64,000 bases of DNA, from positions 1-64,000 of the forward strand of contig NZ_SSMX01000055.1 in assembly GCF_004799515.1 (NCBI RefSeq), in the 5' to 3' direction. This stretch comes from Phenylobacterium sp. Its GTDB lineage: Bacteria > Pseudomonadota > Alphaproteobacteria > Caulobacterales > Caulobacteraceae. Positions 26,541-35,407 of this stretch are shown here, in pieces. A program made the position numbers and the translations under genes. The notes under the pieces are model-generated. The model was not told where the DNA came from, did no database searches, and saw only the letters and a list, made by a program, of their open reading frames with translations. The stretch's first letter is position 1. Each line of letters begins with the position of its first letter.

Positions 26541-27812
26541 ATGACGCCGAGCGCGGCGCTCGACCGTATCGGCCGCTACGATCCGCGCCTGGCCGCCCTG
26601 GTGAGGGTGTTCGACCCGCCGCTGGGCCATGGCTCCGGGCCGGTGTTCGCGGTGAAGGACCTGTTCGACGTGGCGGGCGTCCCCACCGGCGGCGGCGCGC
26701 GCGTGCCGCTGGCCGAGGATCCGGCCGCCCACGCGGTGGTCGTGCAGAAGCTGCTGGACGCCGGTTGGCGCGCGGTCGGCAAGACCCAGACCGTGGAACT
26801 GGCCTATGGCGGCTGGGGCACCAACCGGGCGGTGGGCGCGCCCTGGAACCCCTGGGACGCCAAGGTCCACCGCGCGCCGGGCGGCTCGTCCTCCGGCTCG
26901 GCGGCGGCGGTGGCTGCGGGCTTCTGCGACGCGGCCCTGGGCAGCGACACCGGCGGCTCGGTGCGCATCCCGGCGGCGACCTGCGGCGTCGTGGGGCTGA
27001 AGCCCGGGCGCGGCCTGGTCAGCCTGCTGGGCGTCCATCCGCTGGCGCCTTCGCTGGACACCGTGGGCGCGCTCGCCAGGGACGTGGCGACGGCGGCGCG
27101 GATGCTGGACGTGATCTCCGGCCCCGACGGCGCGGACGCCACGCGCGGACCGTTCGACGCCGAGGCCGCCCTGGCCGGGGAAGTCGAGGACCGCAGGCTG
27201 GCCGCCATCCCTCTGGACCACCTGGGCGAGGTCGACGCCGACGTCGGCCGGCTCTACCTCGCCGCCCTCGACAAGCTGCGCCGGGCCGGGATCGTCGTGC
27301 AGATGGTGCGCCCGCCCAAGGCCCTGGACGAGAGCTTCGCCCCCAACGGCCTGCTGATGGCCGGCGAAGGCTGGCGCATCTGGCGCCAGCGGATCGAGAC
27401 ACATGGGGCGGTCATGGACCCCTGGATCGTGCGCCGCTTCGAGGTCGGCCGCGACATCTCCGACGACCGGCTGGCCGAGGCCCACGCCCAGCGCGAGGCC
27501 GACCAGCGCGAGTTCCACGCCTGGCTGTCCACCTACGATGGCCTGGTCACGCCCACCTGCCCGATCCCCGCCCCGCCGATGGACGCGGTGGACGAGACGG
27601 TCTCGCCGCTCAGCCGCCTGACGCGCGCCGCCAACTACCTCGACCTGCCGGGGATCAGCGTGCCTTGCGGCCTGACCGCCGAGGGCCTGCCGGCGGGCCT
27701 GCAGATCCTCGGCCGGCCCCGCGACGAGGCCGGCGTCGTGGCCCTCGGCGCGGCGTTCGAGAAGGTCTCCGGCTGGAACGGCCGCGCGCCGGACATGGCG
27801 GGCTTCGCCTAG
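26541..27812 (+). CDS. Amidase-signature family hydrolase
   Basis: 423 residues from the ATG at 26541; a TTG at 26520 in frame is possible and neither has a clear ribosome site. The Ser-cisSer-Lys triad is visible: Lys39 (AVKDLFD), the cis-Ser in GGSSSGSA (115-121), and nucleophile Ser140 in GSDTGGSVRIPA. These enzymes hydrolyse carboxamides; the branch is a stand-alone amidase rather than GatA, because no gatB or gatC is near and the C-terminal part is short. It is divergent from PEP carboxylase and convergent with the secreted copper-site protein. Confidence 0.9.
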   Translation: MTPSAALDRIGRYDPRLAALVRVFDPPLGHGSGPVFAVKDLFDVAGVPTGGGARVPLAEDPAAHAVVVQKLLDAGWRAVGKTQTVELAYGGWGTNRAVGAPWNPWDAKVHRAPGGSSSGSAAAVAAGFCDAALGSDTGGSVRIPAATCGVVGLKPGRGLVSLLGVHPLAPSLDTVGALARDVATAARMLDVISGPDGADATRGPFDAEAALAGEVEDRRLAAIPLDHLGEVDADVGRLYLAALDKLRRAGIVVQMVRPPKALDESFAPNGLLMAGEGWRIWRQRIETHGAVMDPWIVRRFEVGRDISDDRLAEAHAQREADQREFHAWLSTYDGLVTPTCPIPAPPMDAVDETVSPLSRLTRAANYLDLPGISVPCGLTAEGLPAGLQILGRPRDEAGVVALGAAFEKVSGWNGRAPDMAGFA

Positions 27813-27832
27813 CGGCTAGCCCGCCCGCCGGA

Positions 27833-28486
27833 TCAGCTCTTCTTCTTGCCCTTGGCTTTGGCCTTCGCCTGGCCGGGCCACATGGCGTCGATCGGCAGCT
27901 TCGGGTTGGCGGTGATCTTCAGGTCGGCGCAGTGGTGGTAGGTGAAGCGGCCATCCGGGTTGATCGGATGTTTCTCCATGAACTGGATCACCTGCAGCGA
28001 GCAGTGGTCGCAGTTGATGTTGGGAAGCTTCACGTCGGTCTCGAACACCTGATTGGGCATCCGCTCGTGGTGGTCGAAGACGCCGTCGACCAGCACCGGC
28101 GGCTTGGGGTTCGGGTCGACCTTGCCGGACACCGACCACGGCTTGCCGTTCGGCCCGTCCGCGGTCACGTCCTCCGGGTCCATCGGCAGTTCGGAACGGT
28201 CGAGAACCGCCAGCGCCACCCGGAAGTGGCCCGGATGGTAGATGGTCTCCTGGACCTTGATGTGCAGCATCTCGCCGCCGGTCACCGGGGTGACGATGCC
28301 GGTCGGCATGCCGGCGTCGGCGCTGGTGCCGCCGCAGGGACCGAGCTTCTGCGGGTCGCCCAGCTTGTTCTCCTGGATCCAGGACGGCGGCTGCATGAGG
28401 ATGAAATGGGCGGAAACCACCGCCGGAATGGCCGAGGCGGCGGCGAAAGCGCCGAGCGCCGCGGCGATGCGAAGCTTCAGGTTCAT
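27833..28486 (-). CDS. Secreted SCE4755-like protein with N-terminal histidine (LPMO-like)
   Basis: 217 residues from the ATG at 28486, preceded by GGGAGGG. A signal peptide (residues 1-26, ending VVSA) precedes His27, so cleavage would expose an N-terminal His, the hallmark of histidine-brace copper enzymes such as lytic polysaccharide monooxygenases. A second brace His is offered by IYHPGHFRV (84 or 87). Four cysteines (51, 159, 162, 186; LGPCGG, NCDHC, YHHCADL) could form two disulfides. The C-terminus is a lysine-rich tail (AKAKAKGKKKS). I recognise it as related to the SCE4755 polysaccharide-monooxygenase-like family; activity on polysaccharide is unproven. Monocistronic, between amidase and MmcQ. 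Confidence 0.75.
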   Translation of the reverse strand: MNLKLRIAAALGAFAAASAIPAVVSAHFILMQPPSWIQENKLGDPQKLGPCGGTSADAGMPTGIVTPVTGGEMLHIKVQETIYHPGHFRVALAVLDRSELPMDPEDVTADGPNGKPWSVSGKVDPNPKPPVLVDGVFDHHERMPNQVFETDVKLPNINCDHCSLQVIQFMEKHPINPDGRFTYHHCADLKITANPKLPIDAMWPGQAKAKAKGKKKS

Positions 28487-28586
28487 GGGTCCCTCCCGTC
28501 GATGACGTCGACGCCGGTATCGCGCATCTTGACGCACGCGTCACCTAACGTCGGGTCATGGCCTGAAGATTTCTCGATAGAGACGC

Positions 28587-28961
28587 TCAGTCGTCCGCCA
28601 ACCGGCCCAGCAGGGCCCTGGGCGCGGAAAGCCGCCAGGCCGCTCTCAACAACGCCGCCAGCTCCACCTCGTCGACCTGCGGGAGGCGCACCAGCACCGC
28701 CGGGAAGCCCCGGTAGTGGTCGTCGTCGAAGAAGCGGTCGGGCGCGGCGGCGACCAGCATCTCCTTGCGCTCCAGAGCGCAGCGCACGGCCAGGACGTCG
28801 GGCTGCGGGACGCGGGGCTTCTTGGGCGCGGCGCGGACCAGATAGGTCCAGGCGATCCCTTTGCCGCCACGCACCTCGAAGGCGACCCGGTCCCCCTCCG
28901 AACGGTCCTCGACCTCTGGCAGGGCCAGGGCCAGGCGCCGCACGGCCGCATCGTCGACCAC
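28587..28961 (-). CDS. MmcQ/YjbR-family protein
   Basis: 124 residues, full length for this small double-wing family. Typical stretches are LALALPEVEDRSEGDRVAFEVRGGKGIAW near the start (a lysine or glycine-rich strand following the EG pair), VRCALERKEMLVAAAPDRFF and GFPAVLVRLPQVDEVELAALLRAAWR. Members fold like the CyaY frataxin-like or DNA-binding winged domains; the role is not established. It starts 3 bases after the stop of the ABC permease on the same strand, so it is likely the last gene of the ABC operon. Confidence 0.88.
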   Translation of the reverse strand: MVDDAAVRRLALALPEVEDRSEGDRVAFEVRGGKGIAWTYLVRAAPKKPRVPQPDVLAVRCALERKEMLVAAAPDRFFDDDHYRGFPAVLVRLPQVDEVELAALLRAAWRLSAPRALLGRLADD

Positions 28962-28964
28962 CGC

Positions 28965-31481
28965 CTACTCCGCCCGCAAGGCCGGGGCCGGCCGCTTCGA
29001 CAGCGCCTGGAAGGCCGCCAGCAGGCCGCCGAGCGCCGCGACCAGGGCCGCCCCGCCCAACAGGGCCGCGACCCCGCTCCAGTCCAGGCTCCATTTGGCA
29101 TGGAACACCCTGACCACCACCGGCCAGGCGGCGGCATAGCCCAGGGCCACGCCCGCCGTCCCGGCGATCACGCCCACCGCGCCATACTCCAGGACATAGG
29201 CCGCCAGGATCTGCGCCCTCGAGGCGCCCAGCACCTTCAGCGTCGCGGCCTCGCGGGTCCGCGCCCGGGCCCGCGCAGCGATGGCCCCGGCCAGCACCAG
29301 CAGGCCCGCCAGCGCCGCCACCGCCGCCGCGCCACGCACCGCCAGCGCCAGGCGGTCGAAGAGGTCGGTGGCCGCCTCCAGCTGCTCGCGCACCGAGACC
29401 ACGTTCACGGTCGGGAAGCTCTGGCCGAGCGCGCGGATGACCGCGGCCTCCTGGGCGCGGGTCGCCTTGGCGATGGCCACCTGGCGCAGGTTGGCGCCGG
29501 CCACCGCGTCCGGCGTCACCACCAGCGGGAAGCTCGCCCCGAAGCCGCCGAAGTCGACCTTGCGCAACACGGCCACGCGGGCGTCGATGTCGCGGCCCAG
29601 CACCGAGACCGTCACCTCATCGCCGACCTTGATTCGCTCGCCGCGCGCCACATCGACATCCATGGCCAACAGCGGCGGCCCGGCATAGCCGGCCGGCCAC
29701 CAGCGGCCGTCCTCGATCCCCGCACCCTCCGGCTCCGGGCCGATGGCGGACATGGATATGTCGCTGTCGTAGGGCCAGCGCTCGGAACGGTCGAGCTTGG
29801 AGACGTCCACCGGGGCGTCCCGCACCTTGGTGATCCGCCCGGTGACGAAGGGCTCGCGCAGGTAGATCTTCCCCGTCAGCGGCTGGCCGAAGGCGCGCTG
29901 GACAGCGGCGTCGAACTCGCCCACCCGGTCGCCGGGGATGTCGGTGAACACCAGGGCCGGCGCGGTGCGCGGGGCGACCTCGGCCACCTGGTTCAATAGC
30001 GCCGATTGGATCAGCACCACCGCCGCCAGCAACGCCACGCCCAGGCCGATGGCCGGCGAGGCCGTGCGCGCGGCGGAATGCGGCCCGGCCAGGTTGGCGA
30101 GGCCGATGCGCAGGGGCCCGCGCGCGCCGGCCCGCGCCTTGCCGGCCAAGATCGCCGAGCCCCAGCCCAGCGCCCACAGAAGGCCGAAGGAGACGGCGAC
30201 GCCCGCGATCATGATCACGGCCGCGAGCTTGGTGGGCGCGGTGACCACCGCCATGGCGGCCAAGCCCACCGCGGCCAGGACGGCGCCCACGATCTCCGGC
30301 CCGATCTTCACGGCGCCCTCGAGATCGCTGCGGAATAGGCTGGCCGGCGGTGTGGAGCGCGCCCGGCCCAGCGGCGCCAAGGAAAAGGCGGCGGCGGACA
30401 GGAAGCCGAAGGCCGCGGCCTTGGCCAGCGGCCAGGGATAGACGGCGAACAGCGCCGGAATCGGCAGCTTGTCCTTCACCACCTCGCCCATCACCAGCGG
30501 CGCGATCCCGCCGATCACCAGGCCGATGGCCACCCCGAACGCCGCCAGGAGCGCGATCTGGATCAGGTAGATGTCGCGCACCAGCTGGCCCTCGGCGCCC
30601 AGGGCCTTCAGCGTCGCGATCACCGGCTTGCGCGCCTCCAAATAGGCGCTGACCGCCCCGAACACGCCGAGGCCACCGGCCACCAGCGAGGCCAGGCCGA
30701 TGAAGCCCAGGAAGTACTCCAGCTGATCGATCAGCCGGTGGATGCCCGGCGCGGCGTCCTCGCGGTCGCGCACGCGGATCAGGCCGCCGAGCTCATGCTG
30801 CAGCCGCGCCTTGTCCGCCTGCAGCGGCGCGCCGGGCGGCAGGGCGACCCGCGCCGTCTCGCCGAACGGCAGGCCAGGCGCCATGAAGCCACCCCGCTGG
30901 ATCGCCGCCAGGTTGGTGATCACCCGGGGACCGAGCGCGAAGCCCCGCGACAGCCGGTCCGGCTCTTCCAGCAGGACGCCCCGCACCACCAGCGGCAGGT
31001 TGCCGGCCAGGAAGCGGTCGCCGACCTTCATGTGCAGCCGGTCGAGCAGCGGCTGTTCCACCACCGCCCCGTCGACGCCGCCCACCGAGGCGATGGCCGC
31101 CTGCAGGGACGAAGCCCCACGCAGCGTCACCTTGCCGGCCAGTGGGTAGGTGTCGTTCACCCCCCGCAGCTCGACCAGCCGCCGATTGCCCGAGGGCGCC
31201 TCGGCCATGGCTATGGAGGCCACCGAATAGGAGACCCGGCCGGCGCGGCTCAGGGTCGCCTGCTCGGCGGGGCTGAACCCGCGCTGGCGGACGGTGAAGG
31301 CTAGGTCGCCGCCCAGGATCTCGCCGGCCTGGCTGGCGAGGCCTCTGCGGAAAGCCTCCGCCGTCGAACCGGCTGCGGCGATGGCCGCCACGCCCAGCGC
31401 CAGGCAGGCCAGGAAGATGCGGAAGCCGCGCACGCCGCCGCGCAACTCGCGCGCCGCGAACCGGACGGAAAGCGGCGTCAT
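28965..31481 (-). CDS. ABC transporter permease of the YbbP type (FtsX-like)
   Basis: 838 residues from the ATG at 31481; the frame stays open another 807 bases over the ATPase gene but that part has no coding character. Two FtsX/MacB-type permease modules are each preceded or followed by a large extracytoplasmic loop: TM1 at about 20-40, a periplasmic domain (to about 250), three TMs with LVAGGLGVFGAVSAYLEARKPVIATLKALGA (the FtsX signature), a second core, and three final TMs with RARTREAATLKVLGASR. The family pairs with a LolD-like ATPase and moves or extracts lipophilic molecules. Its ATG overlaps the ATPase stop (ATGA), and an esterase is divergent, giving the widespread ybbP-ybbA-tesA arrangement. 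Confidence 0.92.
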   Translation of the reverse strand: MTPLSVRFAARELRGGVRGFRIFLACLALGVAAIAAAGSTAEAFRRGLASQAGEILGGDLAFTVRQRGFSPAEQATLSRAGRVSYSVASIAMAEAPSGNRRLVELRGVNDTYPLAGKVTLRGASSLQAAIASVGGVDGAVVEQPLLDRLHMKVGDRFLAGNLPLVVRGVLLEEPDRLSRGFALGPRVITNLAAIQRGGFMAPGLPFGETARVALPPGAPLQADKARLQHELGGLIRVRDREDAAPGIHRLIDQLEYFLGFIGLASLVAGGLGVFGAVSAYLEARKPVIATLKALGAEGQLVRDIYLIQIALLAAFGVAIGLVIGGIAPLVMGEVVKDKLPIPALFAVYPWPLAKAAAFGFLSAAAFSLAPLGRARSTPPASLFRSDLEGAVKIGPEIVGAVLAAVGLAAMAVVTAPTKLAAVIMIAGVAVSFGLLWALGWGSAILAGKARAGARGPLRIGLANLAGPHSAARTASPAIGLGVALLAAVVLIQSALLNQVAEVAPRTAPALVFTDIPGDRVGEFDAAVQRAFGQPLTGKIYLREPFVTGRITKVRDAPVDVSKLDRSERWPYDSDISMSAIGPEPEGAGIEDGRWWPAGYAGPPLLAMDVDVARGERIKVGDEVTVSVLGRDIDARVAVLRKVDFGGFGASFPLVVTPDAVAGANLRQVAIAKATRAQEAAVIRALGQSFPTVNVVSVREQLEAATDLFDRLALAVRGAAAVAALAGLLVLAGAIAARARARTREAATLKVLGASRAQILAAYVLEYGAVGVIAGTAGVALGYAAAWPVVVRVFHAKWSLDWSGVAALLGGAALVAALGGLLAAFQALSKRPAPALRAE

Positions 31482-32221
31482 GCCGACGTCGCGGGGGCCG
31501 GGATCGCGGTCACGGCGGGATCGGCCACCCGCCCGTCCCTCAGCCGCACGATCCGGTCGGCGCGGGCCGCCAGGGTCTCGTCGTGGGTCACCAGCACCAG
31601 GGCTGCGCCCAGGTCCGCCACCAGTTCGAACATCATGTCGGCGACCTTGTGCGCATTGACTGCGTCCAGGTTGCCGGTGGGCTCGTCGGCGAACAGCAGG
31701 GCCGGCCGCGAGGCCAGCGCGCGCGCCAGGGCCACCCGCTGCTGCTCGCCGCCCGAGAGCTGGTGCGGATAGTGCCGGCCGCGCGCCGACAAGCCAACCC
31801 GCTCGAGCCAGGCCTTGGCGGTGGCCGTGGCGTCGAGCGCCCGCGCGATCTCCAACGGGGCGGCGACATTCTCCTCGGCCGTCATGTTGGGCAGCAGATG
31901 GAAGCTCTGGAACACCAGAGAGACGCGCCCGCGCCGCAGCCGCGCGCGGCCGTCCTCGTCGAGGCCCGCCAGGTCCTGGCCGAACAGCAGCACCTTTCCG
32001 CCGGTCGGCCGCTCCAGGCCTGCGGCGACCGCGATCAGGGACGACTTGCCGGAACCCGACGGTCCGATCAGCGCCACCCGCTCGCCATGGCCCACGGAGA
32101 CGTCGAGGCCCCGCAGGATCTCCACCGGCCCCGCCGCCGACGGCAGGGTCAGCGAGACGTGCTGCAACACCAAGGGGTCGGCGGTCTCTTTCGAGGGGTC
32201 CTCGGTCGGTGCGCGGGTCAA
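31478..32221 (-). CDS. ABC transporter ATPase of the YbbA/LolD type
   Basis: 247 residues. Walker A GPSGSGKSS, Q-loop VFQSFHLLPNMTAEEN, signature LSGGEQQR, Walker B LLFADEPTGNLD and the H-loop LVTHDE are all intact. It powers the permease encoded by the overlapping downstream gene. This ATPase clade (MacB/LolD/YbbA) uses mechanical transmission rather than classical import. The start is 54 bases from the divergent arylesterase ATG, so the two promoters share one short spacer. Confidence 0.94.
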   Translation of the reverse strand: MTRAPTEDPSKETADPLVLQHVSLTLPSAAGPVEILRGLDVSVGHGERVALIGPSGSGKSSLIAVAAGLERPTGGKVLLFGQDLAGLDEDGRARLRRGRVSLVFQSFHLLPNMTAEENVAAPLEIARALDATATAKAWLERVGLSARGRHYPHQLSGGEQQRVALARALASRPALLFADEPTGNLDAVNAHKVADMMFELVADLGAALVLVTHDETLAARADRIVRLRDGRVADPAVTAIPAPATSA

Positions 32222-32275
32222 TGCGGGCCTTCAGGCGTTTCGGGGGCGGACTGGATCCCCTAGATAGGACAGCGC

Positions 32276-32920
32276 ATGGCCGATACACGACCCCTTTCGA
32301 TTTCCCGCCGAACCTTGATCGCCGCCGGCCTGGCCGCGGCGCCCCTGCGCACGCTCGCCGCCCAGGCCAAGGTGGTCACCATCCTGGGGGATTCCATAAC
32401 CGCGGGCCTGGGCCTGCCGGCCGCCGCCGCCCTGCCCAACCAGCTGCACCTGGCGCTGACAAAGCTGGGCGCGGCCAATGTGGTGCGCGGGGCCGGCGTC
32501 AGCGGCGACACCTCCGGCGACGGGGCGGCGCGGGTCGACTTCAGCGTCCAGGCCGACACCTCCGTGGTGGTGGTGGCGCTCGGTGGCAACGACCTGCTGC
32601 AAGGCGTCGATCCGAAGATCACCCGGGCCAATCTGGAGCGCATCCTGGTGCGCCTGAAGCAGCGGCGGATGGGCGTGGTGCTCTGCGGCCTGCACGCGCC
32701 GCCGGAGCTGGGCGCCGGCTACGCCCGCGATTTCGACGCAGTGTTCACCAGCCTCGCCAAGGCCCATGGCGTGACCCTGTACCCGGACCTGCTGGCCGGG
32801 GTGGCGCGCAACCCGGCCCTGAACCAGGGCGACGCCATCCATCCCAACGCCAAGGGGGTGCAGATCATCGCCGGCAAGCTCGCCCCCGTGGTCGCGAAAG
32901 CGCTGGCGGCGCGGCCCTAG
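32276..32920 (+). CDS. tesA: Arylesterase / lysophospholipase of the TesA type (GDSL, SGNH hydrolase)
   Basis: 214 residues. A signal with a twin-arginine look (SISRRTLIAAGLAAAPLRTLA) indicates export to the periplasm. SGNH blocks: GDSITAG with nucleophile Ser40, a Gly in the VSGDTSGDG region, GGND with the oxyanion Asn, and DAIHPN with Asp186 and His189. It hydrolyses aryl or acyl esters, thioesters or lysophospholipids. It is divergent from the YbbA/YbbP operon, as in many proteobacteria. The stop shares CTAG with the convergent small gene. Confidence 0.92.
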   Translation: MADTRPLSISRRTLIAAGLAAAPLRTLAAQAKVVTILGDSITAGLGLPAAAALPNQLHLALTKLGAANVVRGAGVSGDTSGDGAARVDFSVQADTSVVVVALGGNDLLQGVDPKITRANLERILVRLKQRRMGVVLCGLHAPPELGAGYARDFDAVFTSLAKAHGVTLYPDLLAGVARNPALNQGDAIHPNAKGVQIIAGKLAPVVAKALAARP

Positions 32921-33150
32921 GCGGCCGGACCCAGGCCGAGATGGTTGACCGCCAACTTGACCTTCGGCTGCGCCGGGCGGCGGGAGGAGGCCAGCGGCGA
33001 GCGGAGGGTCGAGTCCACCGCCGCCTGGGCGTCGTCGCGGTTGATGTTCGAGCCGTCCGCGACCGTCACGCCGTCCTCGTCGTAGACGCTCCAGCGCCAG
33101 CCTTCTTCCACCTGGCTCAGCGAATAGGCGAAGGACCGATTTTCGAACAT
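32917..33150 (-). CDS. Small hypothetical protein
   Basis: 77 residues from the ATG at 33150; a TTG at 33171 adds seven. The first 50 residues (FAYSLSQVEEGWRWSVYDEDGVTVADG, then an NRDDAQAAVDSTL helix) look like a small beta-beta-beta-alpha domain with conserved aromatic residues; the tail is Pro/Lys-rich and probably disordered. No known family is recognised. It lies between the esterase (convergent, CTAG overlap) and the alpha-hydroxyacid oxidase. Upstream at 33212-33225 is GCGTTGCAGCATTT, resembling the motif at 41670 and 48307. Confidence 0.65.
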   Translation of the reverse strand: MFENRSFAYSLSQVEEGWRWSVYDEDGVTVADGSNINRDDAQAAVDSTLRSPLASSRRPAQPKVKLAVNHLGLGPAA

Positions 33151-33262
33151 CCACAAGATCCCGTCACGCAAAGGAGAAATCTGAATACGCCAGGACCGAA
33201 ACGGTTTCGCCGCGTTGCAGCATTTGGCGCCCGTTCCCGTAGATGTGACTGAACGTGATCGC

Positions 33263-34414
33263 TCAAACGTCCTCGTCGAGCAGCTCGCGCCCCGCGTCCG
33301 CCGCCTTGGCGCAGCCGGTCAGGATCATCGCCACCGACAGCTCTGAGCGCAGGGTGCCCAGCATCTTGGCCACCCTCGCCTCGCCGCCCGCCCCCAGCGC
33401 ATAGGCCCAGGCGCGGCCGATGAAGCAGGCCTTGGCCCCCAGCGCCAACGCCTTCAGCACGTCGAGGCCCGAGCGGACGCCGCCGTCCATATAGACCTCG
33501 AGGTCCGACCCCACCGCCTGGGCGATCCGCGGCAGGGCGGAGATCGAGGAGCGCACCCCGTCGAGCTGCCGGCCGCCGTGGTTGGAGACCACCAGGCCCT
33601 GCGCGCCGGCCTTCACCGCATCCTTCGCATCCGCGGGATCGAGCACGCCCTTGATGACGATCGGCCCGTCCCAGGTCTCGCGCACCCAGTCCATGTCGGC
33701 CCAGGTCACCGTGCGGTCGAAGCTGCGCGCCACCCAGCCCAGGAAGTCGGTGACGCTGCGCCCGCCGCCCTGCAGGGCGCTGGCCACCGAGCCCAGGCTG
33801 TGCGGCCGTCCGTTCAGCCAGACGTCCCACAGCCAGGCCGGATGGGTCGCCCCGTCCCAGGCGGTGTTCAGCGCCCCGGACACCCCGCTAGAGCCGGTGA
33901 AACCGGACCGCACGTCGCGGTAGCGCGCGCCGGGGGTCGGCAGGTCGACGGTGAACACCAGAACCGGACAGCCCAGGGCCTTCACCCGCGCCAGGAGCTC
34001 GCGCATGTAGCCGCGGTCCTTCAGCATGTAGAGCTGGAACCAGGGCGGCGTCCCGGCCGCGGCGGCCACCTCCTCCGCTGCACAGACCCCCATGGCCGAG
34101 AGGCAGAACGGCAGGCCAGCGGCCGCGGCGGCCTTCGCCGCCTGGGTCTCGCCGCGCCGGGCGTACATGCCGGCCATGCCCACCGGCGCGAGGCCCACCG
34201 GCATGGCCAGCGTCTGGCCCAGCGTCGTCACCGCCATGTCCAGCTTCGACATGTCCTTCATGACCCGTTGGCGCAGCGCGATCGCCTCCAGGTCGGCGAC
34301 GTTTCGCCGAAGCGTCGCCTCCGCGTAGGAGCCGCCGTCGATGTATTCGAAGAAGATCTTCGGCAGCCTGCGCCGCGCGAGCTCCCGATAGTCCGAGACC
34401 GAAGCCGCCCGCAC
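33263..34414 (-). CDS. FMN-dependent alpha-hydroxyacid dehydrogenase (L-lactate dehydrogenase type)
   Basis: 383 residues, GTG start with GGGGAGG upstream. FMN-dependent TIM barrel: Tyr24 (FFEYIDGG), PVGLAPVGMAGM, QLYMLKDRG, TVDLPTPGARYRDVRSG, Lys255 (PIVIKGVLDP) and the active-site SNHGGRQLDG with catalytic His279 and Arg282, then DGGVRSGLDVLKALALGA. The long membrane-type loop (185-225) is present, matching LldD-like respiratory enzymes that oxidise L-lactate or related 2-hydroxyacids and pass electrons to quinone. L-lactate is the likeliest substrate; mandelate or glycolate are possible. Confidence 0.9.
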   Translation of the reverse strand: MRAASVSDYRELARRRLPKIFFEYIDGGSYAEATLRRNVADLEAIALRQRVMKDMSKLDMAVTTLGQTLAMPVGLAPVGMAGMYARRGETQAAKAAAAAGLPFCLSAMGVCAAEEVAAAAGTPPWFQLYMLKDRGYMRELLARVKALGCPVLVFTVDLPTPGARYRDVRSGFTGSSGVSGALNTAWDGATHPAWLWDVWLNGRPHSLGSVASALQGGGRSVTDFLGWVARSFDRTVTWADMDWVRETWDGPIVIKGVLDPADAKDAVKAGAQGLVVSNHGGRQLDGVRSSISALPRIAQAVGSDLEVYMDGGVRSGLDVLKALALGAKACFIGRAWAYALGAGGEARVAKMLGTLRSELSVAMILTGCAKAADAGRELLDEDV

Positions 34415-34480
34415 CCGTCGCCTCCCCTTTTCCGTTGACGGAAGTTGGAGCCCGATGCGCCGTGCGGCGCAAGGGTGAGG

Positions 34481-35230
34481 CTAGGCCGCCGCCGTCTCCG
34501 CCTTGGCCGGGAACGCCGGGGCCGTGGTGATCCAGATCTGATGCGCGCGGGCCATCAGCTCGCCATCGGCGGAGAACAGGGCCACGCCCGCGGTCTCCTT
34601 GCGGCCCTCGCGGACCAGCGGCCAGGCGAGGACGATAGTGGGTTCGCCCGCCCTCGGACGCCGGAGAACCTCGCCGGTCATGGTGCCGAGCAGCGCCCCG
34701 TGGCGGCCCTCCTTCACCACCCAGGCGAAGTAGCCCGGACAGTCCAGGGCCGCCCAGACCACCTCGGTCGGCATCAGGCCCTCGGGGTCGGCGAAGGCGG
34801 CGTCGGGCGTCCAGACGCAGGCCACCTGGCCCTCCGGCGCGCCCTCGACCTGGCCCGGGAAGACTCGCAGGCCGTCGCCCTCCGCCCGCTCCGGCCCGCA
34901 GGTGAAGCAGATCGGGTGCATCCGGTCCTTGTGCCCCGGGTAGCGTTCGCCGGCGGCCTGCGCCGCCGCCAGGCCGAGCGGCGCGGGCGGGACCGGCAGC
35001 GTGGCCGCATCGCCTGGGCCGCCCCTGCCGATCAGGCCGCCATCCGCGTCGGTGATCATCACCGCGCCCTCGGCGTGGTCGAGGTTGAGGTCGACATCCA
35101 GCGGCACCCGGGCGCGCAGCACCGAGGTCGCGGGGCCGTCCAGGTCCTTCGCCAGGACACCGCAGACATAGCCGCCGTTGCCGGAGTTCGGAGGCCCACA
35201 GAACTGCTGGGCGATGACGATCTTGCGCAA
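34481..35230 (-). CDS. Thioesterase-like hotdog protein
   Basis: About 249 residues from the TTG at 35230 (reads RKIVIAQQFCGPPNSGNGGYVCG); no ATG or GTG lies nearby, so the start is uncertain. The GNGGY segment followed by a helix recalls the first hotdog helix. A central CFTCGPERAEGDGLRVFPG with two cysteines looks like a small Cys motif, then the second hotdog PTEVVWAALDCPGYFAW ... LLGTMTGEVLRRPRAGEP ... SADGELMARAHQIWI. The last stretch is typical of acyl-CoA thioesterases. It is divergent from a small coiled-coil gene. Substrate unknown. Confidence 0.7.
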   Translation of the reverse strand: MRKIVIAQQFCGPPNSGNGGYVCGVLAKDLDGPATSVLRARVPLDVDLNLDHAEGAVMITDADGGLIGRGGPGDAATLPVPPAPLGLAAAQAAGERYPGHKDRMHPICFTCGPERAEGDGLRVFPGQVEGAPEGQVACVWTPDAAFADPEGLMPTEVVWAALDCPGYFAWVVKEGRHGALLGTMTGEVLRRPRAGEPTIVLAWPLVREGRKETAGVALFSADGELMARAHQIWITTAPAFPAKAETAAA

Positions 35231-35407
35231 GGAAATCGCTCGTGGAGGCTTATGGATCAAATCAATGGCCAAGGCTTTTCCACGGAAGGCGCCGCAAGCG
35301 GAAGCCCAAATCGCCGCTGCGCGGCGTTGGACCGCGCGGAGCGCTGCGCTAGGTTGCGCCCGCACGCGCCTGGCGCGGATTCGACCAAGACGGATGAGGA
35401 GAGATCG

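Noticed and set aside
28965..32288. A continuous 1107-residue frame that would fuse an N-terminal extension to the ABC permease
   Set aside because: The first 269 codons lie over the ATPase gene in another frame, are Gly/Arg/Pro-rich and show no domain; the permease ATG at 31481 overlaps the ATPase stop in the usual coupled way.
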